From positions 5,400,026 to 5,464,025 of the forward strand of contig NC_030858.1 of NCBI RefSeq assembly GCF_000208745.1: 64,000 nucleotides of DNA. Direction: 5' to 3'. Position numbers and translations under genes: made by a program. Below, piece after piece: positions 24,401 through 37,699 of this stretch. The stretch comes from Theobroma cacao (taxonomy: Eukaryota; Streptophyta; Magnoliopsida; Malvales; Malvaceae). The notes below the pieces were generated by a model that saw only the letters and a program-made list of their open reading frames with translations, had not been told where the DNA came from and ran no database searches. How positions within the stretch are numbered: the first letter of the stretch is position 1; each line of letters opens with the position of its first letter.

Positions 24401-27400
24401 ATTTGGTGTTGCAAAAGGTCGCAAGGAATATCCTAGTATTAATTAAAGTTGGCTGCAGGCAGCCCTTGCTGCTTAGGCTGCTTTTTTTTTTTTAATAGTG
24501 GTTGTACAATTGTAATGCATATAGAAAATGGTTAGCTCCTAGACATTATTGTTGAGAATGATTTATACTTGGAAAAAGTCTTTAAAGTGCTGGACACAAA
24601 AAGGAGGACAGCAATTGCTGAACTGTGAAGTTGACACCCATGGATATATGACAAAAACCTATCAGCAAAATCTAAACAAGGATTAATATTTGTTAAGAAA
24701 AGTCATGAGTTTAGGCTCAGCCTTATCCATCATTCCATCTCAAGAAAAAAGGGTTGCCTGTTAATTAACTACCATGATAATACAAGAAGGATATATAAAA
24801 GAAAGATTAAATCACTTTCCATCCGATCAAAGAATAACAAACCCATATCAAAAACAACAAAAGTCCAAGAGTGGTGTCCCTAGAGATTGAACAAAAGGAA
24901 CAAGAAAGAACTGTTCTCTTGGCCCAGTAAGTAATGATAACTAAATACTAGTTGCTTTATAATTGGAGGCATTGCATTGGGTGACGGTTCAAATCAAAAT
25001 GTTATGATTAGAGAGAAGCTAATGTTCATTGACGCTTTTGGAACAAAGAACAGTTCTAAATTGTTTTTTTTCCTTTCCTTAGAGTAGGCCTAACATTAAA
25101 GTTATTTGCTTTTATGTTAAGCCCAAATTGGTAATAAGGCTTTTACTCTAATTAATTTTCAATTAGACACTTGAGCTCGGGTTTCCATCATGTGTAATCA
25201 ATGATCAATATGTTTTTGATGAAATTACAATTACAAGTAAAAATTTCAATTATAGTCAAATAATTTTTTTATTTATCACATATTAAATCTATGAAAAAAG
25301 AATCAATAAAATCAACTAAATTAATTAATTAATTAATTATTCTAAACTCAGACTAAACTCACATCTGTTGAGATCAATTGAACTGAGATCTAAAGATCAA
25401 CTAATTTTTTTTTATGGTAATATAGTTTTAACTAATAACTTAAAAAAAAGGTGTAATTAATGCATGTATAATATGAACAATTGCAAGACATTATTAATTA
25501 GAGAAAAAGCCAATGATATATGGTCACACATTTAAGTTTTCCTCCATTTCTTAAATTAACATTTCTAAATTATTTCTCTGAGTTGTACAATTTGTAATGA
25601 ATGATTCAAAATGGAAAAGTGAGATAGAAAAAGTATAATATGAACTAAAAATGAATGTATGCTTGAAAGAGTAAGTGCTGGATACAATGAGGAGGTATAG
25701 CAATTGCTGTCTTGTGAAAGTGGACAAATTATTGATAAATTTATTCCTTCTGCAATTAATTATTGAGAAAAGATGGAGAGAGCTTGGGTCTCATCCATCT
25801 CAAGTCTCACTGACACTGAGTTTGAACGGTAACTACAACCATAACACAGCTTAGAAAAAAGGAAGAAAAACTAAAATCAACTCCCATCATTCAATGGAAA
25901 CCCACTAATTAAACATGAAATTCCAAAAGCACTCTAATATAGTGTATACATCTAGGAATCAAACGAGAGGAAGAAGCGTGAGGCCAGGAGTAATGATAAC
26001 CAAATAGTAATTTCCTAGGTGCAATCAAAATATTATGATGAGAAGCTAATGATGCAGTATACTCTAAGAACAAGAACAGTTGCTGCACTGTTTCTTTTCC
26101 CTTTAAAGTTCTTTCCTTTATCGTTGAAGGGACACTAAAAGGCTAACAAAAATCCAAATGTGACATCCAACATCCAATGGTTATAACACCAATCTTATAT
26201 TCCATAATGCTTTAAGACACAAACCCAACTTTAGGAAATCAATGACATTTGATCACTTACTTTATGTTTCATCCTCTTTTGATCGTAGAAGTATGTATGC
26301 ATGTCCTACATGCAAGTACCAACTTAATTAATCTATACGTTACAGGCTTGGGATTTCGATTTAATTTTGTGATTAATATCTGTTTAGTGTCATTATATTA
26401 AATTATTTGATGCAAAAAAATTTAAATCATGTAATTTTGTTGAATATTGGTCATCCAACTCCAACCAAATCCATAAATTTTGTATTAGCTGCTGATCTCT
26501 CTATCTATATATTAATTAAATGGCTCAACCGAGTAATCTCTAAATCATTTTCCATTATCTTGAGCCGACTCCAGTCTAAGACTAGTCTAAGATGATATAG
26601 AGGCTCAAAAATGGAAAGAATTACTCTTGCATTTAGCACCACCATAGGCCGTCGCAGCCACCGTTTTGGAGTCGTATTATTTGCCAACGTCCCCAATCTA
26701 GCAAGTACTAACCAGCATCTCTTGCCAAGAGAGTGGTAAAACCACCTAGCTATTCTTAGTTGACGAGTTTAGCCAATCTCTAGGTTTGATGAACTGGAAA
26801 TTACAAACTGAAAAGCTCTTTTCACAATTATGGAGTTAGTGGAGCCTAAGTATGTGCAGCCTAGCTAGACTACCAATTTTAATGGTTAATTTCTGCTATA
26901 TATCCTATCAACACAACAAAATTGTACTTTCTTCTCCAAAGATCATATCTTCACATGAGTACTTGATTGCCAATGCCGGCCGATGGAACAATAAAAGCGA
27001 GTCAGTAACTATATTTGGAGAAGGAAAGATAAGAAAAATTAAGGCTAATTAATTAATTTAAGGTTCATACATATTTGATGCATATAATATATAGATAACT
27101 AGTAAATCACATGCTACTATCTCTACACTTTGTAAAATTAACTATATTTTGTAAATGGTTCAAAATTATATGTTTGAATGTCATTTTCAACATATCATTA
27201 TGGAAAAATTTGAGAGATATATGTCAATCCAATAACGTATGGTGATTTCTAAATTTGTATAGTAAGAATGTACATAGTTGCTCATCTCTACTTTTCGAAA
27301 AGTGGAGGATGCAACCATTTAATTCTAACCACAGATTTAGACTCCATGGTGCTCAACAAAAGTGACTCAATTGAGCCCATTCTTTGTTTAGTTTTGGTGT

Positions 27401-27996
27401 CTTAATTAATGCCGTTTACTCCTCTCATTCTAGTTTAATTAATAATGACTAAATTGGAGGTAGTTCATTCATGAGAGTTGGTGAAAGTATTGATTATTGA
27501 AGCAAATGGGGTTTTTTTTTTCTCAGTTCTGGAGAGAATATTTTGTTAGGTTAATAGGTCTAAACCTATCAAAAATATTTGGCACTTCTTGTCTAGAGAA
27601 TATCTTTGGAATCCATTGAAATGGACAAATATAGCTAGTTTTAAAGTTAGTCCAAAGCCAATACCAAAAAGACCACCCCTAAGGTATTGGGAGGCTTGCT
27701 GTTGGATTTAAAATTTGGACCACATTGAAATTGATATGAGGAAAAAGCTTTACCAATGCTTAAATTTCATTCACCAAATTTCAGTGAACTAATTGTTATT
27801 GATAATAGCTGCTCAAAATTTAAAGAAGGCTGGTGAGAAGCTCTAATAATACTCCTGTTACTGCTATTACTTTAATGGCTGAAGAACTAATGTCTTTGAA
27901 GTTCCAATATCCCCTTCACCAAACGTACAGACTGTCCGAAGCAGACAATACATGATGCCTTTAAGGACACAATTTTGTTGCCAAATTCAATTGGAA

Positions 27997-28101
27997 GGAG
28001 AGAGAGAGAGAGAGGTATCATGATAGTTGTCTTGTAATGTATGCANATGAGGAGAGAGAGAGAGAGAGAGGTTTCATGATAGTTGTCTTGTAATGTATGC
28101 A
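27997..28101. repeat. Tandem duplication of about 56 bp carrying a (GA)n tract
   Basis: Two copies of a unit made of a GA run followed by CATGATAGTTGTCTTGTAAT lie 56 bases apart. The copies differ slightly in GA length and at one base. An N at 28046, at the end of copy 1, shows the assembly was uncertain here. Confidence 0.85.
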
Positions 28102-31100
28102 TTTGGACCCTGTTTAAGGTTTGAGAAAAATAACAGTAATAATTAAAACCAAGAAAGAAAGGACTCTGATCAGTCCCACATAAGAGAATATGAAAACGTT
28201 AACTGTTTCACTTTGTTGATGGCCCCTCTCTCTACCTAGTGGAATGGTTCGACCCGCTCACAAGGCTAAGTGCTGAAACACTTTACTGATGAGTAAGGCC
28301 ACTGTGTTATAAGAAATTCAGGTTAATTACTTGTGAGCTAAAATTTGTGTAATAAATATGGTCGTGGCAGGGGCGTTCATGACCAAATGAGCCACCAAAC
28401 TAGCACAAACTAACTAACCCTGAAAGCCTACCAAAAATGTTGACCCTACAAATACAGAGATCATGAATGTAGTCCACCAACAAAAAAAATTAATAATGCA
28501 TTAATCATTTCATCCAATTGTGTCTCGTTATTCTTGTGCATAATTGCCTTTATAACATGTGGGAGTAACTCCAATATATTAGGCCATAATTCATAGAGAA
28601 TCAATCTGTTAGAGAACAAATTGAGATATAAGAATCCAAGCTTTCGCCAGGGGGGGGGACAACATCACTATAATTTGTACACATTATACCTGTCTGAAAT
28701 CAATCAAGGCTGATACGAATCTTTTACATCTGCATTGAAATTGGATTAATAAAAATTTCAATATTTGTTACGGTGTTTTAATATTAATAAACGTGTTTGT
28801 TAAGCTAGGGTTTTCCTACTTTTTCTTCTAATTAGTATTTGATTAATGGCTTATTATATTTGCTAATGCAAACTACTGAACTATTGTTAAATGAACTGAT
28901 GAAGCATGTGGCATAGAATCCGATAGATCGAAAAAAGGCTCGCCCAAGTTTGCTGACCTGACTCTGTGTGAGAAGCATGCTAAGAGAAGCCAAAGGCTCA
29001 CCTCATACCTGTGTACGATGATTGGAAATTAAATATTAGAAAAAAGAATGATTATGGAGATTGATATTGACTAAAAATCAAGGAAAAAGGTCATTAAGCT
29101 TTGACATTTTTCGAAAGAAAACAGTATTATTCAATTTGTCGCGCTTCTAAGTTAGGGCCCGGAACGAGGATTATTAATATAAAACACATGATTAGGGCGG
29201 CCGGTTTCATGTTTTGTAGTGCTGATTAGTGGTTAATTTACAAGATTAAGGCAACAAATAAGGAAGATTTTATGCGGTTCACATCTGAGGACCGAGCAAT
29301 GCTTCGGAGCAATAAGAATGACACTTGAAATTTAAGGAACCACAGCGTATTATTTCGGTTTTCTATGAATTTGAACAGGAATTAAAAAAAGATTAAAGCG
29401 CTTCAAATTGTGATTCCCAAATAATTCCATTTAGAAACCAAAGGTCAACGATGTAATTAAAAGTGCACGTGCGACTGATTACGAGAAAAAATTCACAGAA
29501 ACTGCAACAGAAAGCAAATTGCTCTCTGCTTCTAATGGGATCTACACTATTACTTAAAACATTAATTTTGCCTCATTCCTTCAGCTAGACTGATTATCGA
29601 TTATCGATCCATTAATTTCAGTTTATTTAAATTTTGTTCTGCTGTGTCCAGCATTAAAAAGACACTAAACCAATTAATGTAATCTTATTGCTAGATTTAA
29701 GGACTCCCAATTTCCAACCACATAAAACACTAGTAATTAATATTTTCACAAAAATGAAAAGGCATAATAGTAGTATGAATTAAGACATATATATCATTAT
29801 AAAAGGACATAAATAGAGAGATGAAATGGGGTCCCGTAATTTATATTTTTGGCCTTGCTCTCACATCTTCCAGCTAAGCAATAGGTCATCGGCTTTTGAC
29901 TTGTTTTTCTTTATATTTTTAAACAAAAATAAGACAACTCAAGAGGTGGAGAAGGCCATGGCATGGTGCAGAGAAAATGTTAAAGAGGAGGAAATGGAAA
30001 GTGGGTTTGGGCTCTCTCGTTTTTTTGTTTGTCAGTTAATGAAAAGTTTCTCTTTGTAATGGAGTAGTACTACTCCACCAGAGTTTACCTTTTTTTCTCG
30101 AGAACTCCAGGGCTAATAAGCAGACAGGAAATGACAAAAGTTTAATGCAGGAGCTGATTATTTGTGAGCTAGATATGGAGCATGTAGGGATGACTAATTT
30201 GTATTTGCAAGCTTAACTATTCATAAATTTGAAAACGAAAGGACAAAAAATTTGTGGGTTTGCATTTGCCCATTTTTCCTTGTTCCCCACCCAAAGTTGT
30301 TGGAAGAGGATTATTATTACTTATTAACTAGTTCAGATTGGTTGTTTCTTGAGTACCTCCAGCTTGAATTAGAAAACATTGCCCTGAAATGAAAGAGAGA
30401 CCCAATCATTTCCATAACAACTGAGTTTTTGCCTGAAAATTAAGGGAGGAAACTGTGGAACCAAGATGAATTAGTTGAGTTTTGTACAAGTAGTATTTAA
30501 TTCAAAGTTCCTTAATTTGGTCTTTCGTTTTTCATTTTGTTTTCTTTGCGCTACTAGTTTTTGTTGAGCTCAGCATCCAATAACCTGCAGTTGCCTGGAA
30601 GGCTCTTTGTAAATTATTGTCAAACTTTTCCAGCCGTGTACTACATGAGACTTTACTGTTTCTTTGACTTCGCACATGACCATATATATGCCAGATGGAA
30701 AATAATGCACCTTTCCATTGTAGTAATTTGATTCCTGATTTCCTGCTCATAAGCAGTTACAAGGAATATAATTTATTTTAATATTACTACTGGAAGATTT
30801 AATTTAATGATAAGTGTACCTATCTTCTATTATAAAATTCCAAATCTTCATTTCTTCCATTCAATCAAATTGGCAAGTGAATATCCCTAGAGGGAAGTAT
30901 GTGAAGTTTAGGGAGCATTGAACTACTATCCTATATCAAGCAGAAGAAAAGAAAAATAGAAAAAGAGAAAAGCTAACCAACCAGAGTTGGGGGGAAAGGG
31001 GAAACAAAAATGAAATCCAAACAAACCTGTTGGACAACTCTAATGTCATATGGTGTCAGCTAAAATTTGCAAATGGCCAAGGGGCAGAGGCTTTGGCATC

Positions 31101-31631
31101 ATACCTACATCTCAAAATTTATTGTATTAAATAACAAGTATAGTTTGTCATGGAGAGAGGAGAATCAGAATGATATGTACATAAATACTAATTGTAAGGA
31201 CCTGAGAAGAATACGAACACGGTGGTTGAAATGCAGCTGTCAAAGGAATAAGCCTCTCTTAACAGACCATTTATTATAATCAAGAAGAACAATCAATTTC
31301 ACTTTTTACTGCTCCATAGAGTTAGGTTTATTGTACTAAGAGAAGAATGTATATATGGGAGAACATCTTTAAAACCATTGAACCCTGACCATTATTTTAT
31401 ACATAATAGTTTTCAATTTCCATGGCCAGATTGGGACAGATGAAATGAAGGCTTTCTAAATGGTTTGGCTGTTTAATCTTTCAAGGTATACCCAACCCAT
31501 GTGTTTTTGGGTGATCTAGATTCTTGGTCACTTATCACTCTTTGTATATACGTCTAAAAGCTTGATATAGCACCAAAATATCTATTATCTGCAGCTGTGT
31601 TGTTGGGATTTATTCAAGTTTTTTGTTTTTT

Positions 31632-31655
31632 GGGGGCGGGGGGTGGGGGAGGAGG
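31632..31655 (+). other. G-rich tract, potential G-quadruplex
   Basis: Runs of five, six and five Gs are separated by single C or T bases and followed by AGGAGG. The context is a gene-free spacer. Confidence 0.45.
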
Positions 31656-32123
31656 AACGACAAGGGAATTTCATCAATCTTTCAAATTGTACGTCACAAT
31701 TTCTTTTCAACATTGCGTTTTCAACACAGGAAAGCACATTCAATTTAAGGGCAGATGGCATTATTTGACAGGACTAACACTTTACTCCAAAATAGAAGTC
31801 ATAAATATAAAATTTTCTTTAAAGTTATATATTTTTAAAAAAAGTATACATAGTAAACATTTAATAAACAATTAGGCACAGAAGCACCCCAGAAATCAGT
31901 ATGTGTAATGCAGTAATTAAACACATCATATGCATAACCCATGTGAAAATTTTTGACTTGAGCCTATTATAATTCAATGGTTTTATCAAACGCATTGGCA
32001 GTGTCTTCAACATTGAATCACTCCAAACAGAAACATATGAGCTTTAATTACTCCACATCACTTGTCAATGCCCAAAATCAACACAAAAGCTAAGATCAAA
32101 CAAAGAAAAAAATAAACTATACA

Positions 32124-32147
32124 CAAGAAGAAGAAGAAGAAGAAGAA
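32124..32147. repeat. (GAA)n microsatellite
   Basis: About seven GAA/AAG triplets lie roughly 420 bases downstream of the ERF stop codon. Confidence 0.85.
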
Positions 32148-32564
32148 TTAGAAGAAGAACCCATTGTCTTGACCTTTTCTTTATCCTATTGAAAAAAGAT
32201 TAAGTGTTCTCCAAGCTTTGTAACACTTTTTTACCACATACATTATTCTTCTTTCTCTAAAAAGCAGTAGAATTTGACCAATCCAAGCAAAACAACTGCA
32301 TGCCAAGCTCAAAGTCTCTTATAAAATTTGCCACTTTTTTTTCCCTTAAGGATTTGATTCACCCCAATGGACCACTGCTGAAAGAAGAGACCAAAAACTC
32401 TAGCACAACCGAGCACAAACATCTTGATACCGAAGCAAGGTATTTTTTTTGCCCTTTCCTAGAGAAAAAAATTGCAAAAGGGCAATTTCGTAAAATAAAA
32501 ACTGTAAAGAGATTTTTAGACCAAAAAACGGGCACACGTAGAATTTTTTTTCTTTGGTTATGCA

Positions 32565-33323
32565 TTAATGATCCCATAGTAAAGGACCAAACCCAGTTGT
32601 AATCACACTTTCTTGCATTTGCATTGAAATTTCGTCCCCAAAATACCCACAATTTTCTTCATAATACCACGGCACGCCACTGGGATTCAAAAGCCACCCA
32701 TCATCCGGATCCACGTACACGAACTCGCTCCCTGACTCGGCCGACTCGTAACTCGTTCCCAGACTTGGCAACTCCACTATCTCGCTCAGCTCCTCCGGCG
32801 TCGACACGTCATCGACATTCGATGACGTTGACGTGGACGCTGATGACGACGACGACGATGATGTGGCGGTGGTGTGGTTACTGTTACTACTTGAGAACTC
32901 CATTGAGGCAGCTTTAGCAGCGGCGGCTTGGACGTCACGAGGCGAGTTGGAAGCTGGTCGTGGCAACGACCCGGCGAGTTCGGGGAAGTTGAGAATCGCA
33001 GAGTTGCCTTTGATACTTAAGGCTGCCACGTCATGGGCACGTGCCGCCATTTCGGGAGTCGAAAAAGTGCCTAACCAGATCCGGTTCTTCTTCCGGGGCT
33101 CTCGAATTTCAGATACCCATTTGCCCCACGTCCGCATTCGGACCCCACGGTAAACCGGGTGCTTGCTACTGTCTCTCGGACGCTTTTGCCTCTTCGGGTC
33201 GGGTGTAGGGTCATCAGCCGATCTCTTTTTACCGACGTAGGAGGATGGTGAAGGTAGAGACAGAGTAGAGGAGTTATTGCTAAGAGTGCTTGACTCCGTT
33301 TCCGAGTTTGGTGAGTCACCCAT
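32565..33323 (-). CDS. AP2/ERF transcription factor, DREB A-4-type (ERF037/TINY-like)
   Basis: This intronless gene encodes 252 residues, typical of A-4 DREBs. The AP2 DNA-binding domain spans about residues 57-114 ([20 protein letters not shown] and [20 protein letters not shown]). Val70 and Glu75 are the DREB-type specificity pair, so it probably binds DRE/CRT-like elements. A basic stretch [17 protein letters not shown] (32-48) precedes the domain and looks like a nuclear localisation signal. A Ser/Thr-rich linker (about 144-168) and an acidic segment [13 protein letters not shown] follow, ending LLWDH. The EIVELPSLG block recalls Arabidopsis At1g77200 (ERF037). I chose the ATG at 33323 (MGDSPNSE); an upstream in-frame codon at 33356 adds 11 residues without homologue support. 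Such factors usually act in stress or growth regulation; the exact role here is inferred. Confidence 0.93.
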   Translation of the reverse strand: MGDSPNSETESSTLSNNSSTLSLPSPSSYVGKKRSADDPTPDPKRQKRPRDSSKHPVYRGVRMRTWGKWVSEIREPRKKNRIWLGTFSTPEMAARAHDVAALSIKGNSAILNFPELAGSLPRPASNSPRDVQAAAAKAASMEFSSSNSNHTTATSSSSSSSASTSTSSNVDDVSTPEELSEIVELPSLGTSYESAESGSEFVYVDPDDGWLLNPSGVPWYYEENCGYFGDEISMQMQESVITTGFGPLLWDH

Positions 33324-33633
33324 TGCCCTGTTTCTTAAAACTAAAATCCTATTCAATATGATGCTAACAGCAAACTGTTAACTATGTAGAAGTAAGCACC
33401 TTTAAAGAAGTTTAGTTTATGAATAAAGGATGCAGAAAGTGAAGGTTTTTGCTTGGTAGCTTCTTTCTTGTTGAAGTAGAAGGGAGAGAGGAAATGAGAC
33501 TGAGAGTGAGAGCAAAGAGAGAAAGAGGGAGATTTTGATTTGAGGAGAGAAATGCGAAGGAGGGGAAGGGAAGGGGGGGTTTTAAGTAAGGGAAAGAAAA
33601 AGAGCAAAGAACAATCGAAGGAAAAACGTGGTG

Positions 33634-33640
33634 TTTATAA
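33634..33640 (-). promoter_or_regulatory. Probable TATA box of the ERF gene
   Basis: On the minus strand TTATAAA lies about 310 bases upstream of the chosen ATG, followed by a long CT-rich leader typical of plant 5' UTRs. An ACGTG core lies next to it. Confidence 0.5.
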
Positions 33641-35591
33641 GTGATCCCCACACACTCACACACACGGCCGACCTGGCCTTTCTAACCTCATCATCATCAC
33701 CGATTAATGACGAAGCTCTCACATTTACCCATATTAGCACATTTCTATATTCATCTTATTATTTTAAGAGAGAGTCAGAGGGAGAGCTGGGAATACCCCA
33801 GAGGTCGTAGGGGTGTCACAGGGTACAATGTAAGGGTCGACCTAGCTAGGAAGAGAGGGCTCGGGGGTTTGGGTTCACAAAATTAAACCAGCTGGCAGAG
33901 CCGCCTGGCCGAGGATTTAGGAAGCTGCGGGGAGGTTGCTAAGTACCATACTAGAACGGGGGCATTACTTACTTCAACTTATTTAGTTTAGCCAGCCAAG
34001 CCTTTCCCTTCGCTTCTCTCTTTTTCTCCTATGTACAACTCCACTCCACTCCACTCAAAGAAGAATACCCTTTTCGGCTTTTCACTGTTCTAATAAAAAC
34101 TCCTTTTTTTTTTAAGTTTTTAAATTTGACCTAATATTTGCTGTCCAATGTGTGCGGTGACAATGATGATACTATTCTTGTTCCTCACCAACCCTAAACA
34201 GATTGACTAATTTACCCCACTCCTAGCTTTTTGAGCTTTTTTTTTTTTTTCTTTCCCACATTCCATTGCCATCCTTCTTTTGCTACATATTTTGCTTCTT
34301 TTTTTCAATATTATTAATATCGCCTTTGGTTTTATTGTTAGTTGCTAATTAATTAATGTTTTGTTGTACAATAATGCAAAGTATCGAAGTTTTTTTTATC
34401 AATGACAAGTTTTATATATATGTCACTTGTCTATTATGGGGAAAGAAATGGGGTTGCACGAAATCCCTTTGAGCTTTGCTTGTCCTATTCCATTAGGATA
34501 TAGTGGTTAATTAATTTATTTGTTTATTTTCATGAAATTTTAAGTAATGGTGATGTACGAAGGCTAGGGGGTGAGAAACTCAAAAATAATCATAATGATA
34601 ATGGATCAAACAGCTAAAACTGAACTTCTTCAAATGGTCCAAACACAAGATATTATAATTTAATACTAATATAAATAAACGGACTAGAAGTTTTCCCAGA
34701 AAACGAATATTCTATTGGGTATTTTTCCTTTTTTTTTTAAATTTTCTAAACCTTAAATCGTTTCTCTCCCCTCTCTTTGAAAGGAGTAAATAAAAAGAAT
34801 ACTTTTTATACCCCAAAGTGAGAAAATCTATGTTACTCTTTTCATTGGAGACAAATGAGCAATTAGAATAAAATATGCCATTCCTGCAACCGGTTTGGGG
34901 TCCCATATATGAGAGAGTGTTCATAACTGATAGTCCCAGTAATTCAGAATCATGGGGCTCTGCTTAGTGTTTGCAGAGGTCTTGGTTCTCTTGATCTTGG
35001 ATGAGATGGTGATTTCTCCCACAAAACTGTCAGTTATCATCTGGGAAAACTACAACTAGGGGGAATCCTTGAAATGACAATAGATTTGGGAGGGTTGCAA
35101 TCATAGATGTAGCATTTTAAGAAAATACACCGTTTTGTATTTGTATTTTAATATCATACATTGGTATTTTGATGATATTCATGTAAATTACATTATTTTT
35201 TGACATCATGAAATTTCATATGAAGTACCATAATTAAATTTGTTTCCCTTTATTTAATTAACTTTCGTTATCATTTTCTTATCTTTGCTTGTCCTTGGGC
35301 AATTTGAGTTATTCCAATGTGATAATGACACGATTGGAAGAGATTAATTCAGGAGGCTGGATTTCGTACATTCTATTCATTCGTTTCTCTTTTATTTCAC
35401 CTTGCTCATATTCTTCAATCTTCATTTGTATTTATACTATAAACAAGGAAAAAAAAGAGATCATTTTAAAGCATTAAAATGAACTTAATTACTCATTCGA
35501 CGAAAAAAAAAGGGGACGGGGAACCCAAAATCCTTTTATATTTCCTGTGAATGATGGGTAAAGCCTATGGTTGAAAGCCTATAAGAACCCC

Positions 35592-35622
<31 letters not shown>

Positions 35623-37699
35623 TAGTGTTTGACTTTAACAATAAATAACAAAGGCCTAAATTCTCTTGTTTAAATTCATGTTTTTCCACATATAACAAAA
35701 CGTCTGGAGGGTGTGTGGAAAGCGTACCATAATTGTGAGCTGTCAAAAACTAGATTAATTTGATGAATTAAATTGGATTGAAGCCACTTTCGTTTTTGTT
35801 TGGGGAATTTTTGGGCACTTGGTTTCCACACGTTCTTGGTCGACAAATTGGCTGGCTAATTTTATCAAACAATGTGGGCTAATGGGGTCCGTTTTGATGC
35901 TGAATTAAAAAACGAATATTTTCCGAGTGAATTATTTTGGCACTTGAATGTGGAGTTGAGGAAAACTAGAGACCCCCTTAATAAGATTAGTTCATGGCAT
36001 TTATGGAAAGGCCCTCGAGCATTTTACCTTACGCTATCTGGGTGTTTCTTCGTCTCTCGTTTGGGGGTGGGGGGGAGTTTTCTTTCTTTTGTTTTGTCCT
36101 ATGATTGATAACCAACAACCTACGGTGGAAAAGCTCTTGCTAACTTTGTTTTTGAGTTTTGATTCTGTGGATAAATATAATGAATGCACTAGTCAGAACC
36201 CTTTTTCATTTTTATCATTTACTCTACTAAAATATTTCAATTGGCAATAAAAATCTTGATTTTGTAAAAGAAAACGATGCTATAATGGTCAATTTTGTGT
36301 TTTTAACCAAAGCCAAAAGGTACTTGGATTGGTATAACTGCAGCCTCCTTTGGATGAAGCTTTGAGTGCTGGCGTTGGTCATTATCTATTATTTAATGGT
36401 AAAGTATTGGTAGTTGGCCACTATGAAGATTATGAACAGTTAATGGGCTGGGGACACTTTGGGCCTACCAAATTTATTGCTTAGACTCGGAAGCCGAACT
36501 CGGTTTATGGGCTTTTACCTCCGACAGTCATTTCATTATGGACTCATATATTTCATCAATCTATAAATATGAAACCTCGCAAAGAAAATGTAAATTGCAA
36601 TAATGATTTTGCAATGAACCATCGTCATCCTCTTGGATATTGTTTTGTATGGTAGCAGCACCAGGCTTTGGTTGGGAAGTTGGGACCCCATTACTCGAAA
36701 TTGGGAGGAGCGACGGGGTGATCATACCACCGCGTACGAGTCGGGAAGCAATAATGCAATCCTGATTCTGGCGGGCCCTCCTCATTCCTCATTGATGGCA
36801 AATTACTCAGCTCCATATTTAACACCATCAATAGTTGATCCAGTACTTTTCCATTACCGGAGGCTTCGTTTTGTACCCTTTTGGTTTCGCGTCAGGAGTA
36901 AATTCCAATCTTATAGACCATTAACTTACAGCCCAGTAATGCAATCAAAACCAGTCCATCAGGGCCCATGACCCTACTCAATTAGCTTCGGCACATGAAG
37001 CCGCACTTAGTGAACAGTCAGAGCCTTAATTTAACGGTTGCCATCTATTTCTTGCAAAAAAATAAAAAAGAACGAGATTGAGATTTAAGATTCGAAACCT
37101 TCTTTCAGTATGTTTATCACAGCGTACCAAAAAGAGAAGTAGCAGTACTTGGTGATTGGTGAATTGGTAGAGCGCGGATGGGTGGCTACGGCAGAGGTTT
37201 AAAGGCATTTGCTGGTGCAGTGGTGATAGTAGCGTTGCCAATGCAGTAGTCGCATTGTTATGGTTGTAATAAGTGAGACAGGTAGCTTTGCTGGAAATGG
37301 TGTATGAGATAGGAACTTTCATCGAATCGGCGTAGTCTAGAAATGTTAATGCTGTGGATTCAAGTCATTTTGATTTCAACTGCTGTCATTTGCATTGGCA
37401 GTAGTTTTGATACTTTATAATTTTTCTGTGAATTAAGTTTCTGCAGTAAAAACTGAGAAATCAATTCACCCTCCTGCCCACGACTTTATTGCACTTCTAA
37501 GCAAACTCTTGGCCATAACACCAACACTTATGCTAGGCATCAACGCCAGTTAAGGCGCTTCAATGGCAGCACTGCAAGCGTGAAACTTTTTTAAGTTTTT
37601 GCCATTACAGCATTTGCTGGACAGAACCCAAAAATTAAAACTTGAAATTTTGTAAATAACGGACTGTTTCCCAGTTTCTCGTACTTGCTCTTACATTTT
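33641..37699. other. 4-kb spacer upstream of the ERF gene
   Basis: AT-rich sequence with poly-T runs, an (AT)n tract at 35597-35622 and short G runs near 36065. The open frames at 35872-36108 and 36633-36971 show no recognisable domain and I do not call them genes. The proximal part is presumably ERF promoter. Confidence 0.6.
35597..35622. repeat. (AT)n microsatellite
   Basis: A perfect AT dinucleotide run. Confidence 0.9.

Larger units (their letters stand above)
18043..32564. other. 14.5-kb gene-poor spacer
   Basis: I find no convincing protein gene here on either strand. The open frames are short, use low-complexity residues and match no family I know. Visible contents are an 18-base poly-A run at 18926-18943, G-rich tracts (19558-19573, 31632-31655, a run of about ten Gs near 28650), a long hairpin (20806-20887), an (AT)n tract (21463-21496), a 56-bp tandem duplication with GA repeats (27997-28101) and a GAA microsatellite (32124-32147). 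I looked for the common conserved plant microRNAs and saw none. Long non-coding transcripts or distal regulatory DNA of the ERF gene cannot be excluded. Confidence 0.6.

Noticed and set aside
18043..32564. Search for conserved microRNA precursors
   Set aside because: None of the common plant miRNA sequences I know was seen by eye; this does not exclude lineage-specific ones.
36633..36971. 112-codon frame
   Set aside because: No domain, no start context and no nearby exons; treated as chance.
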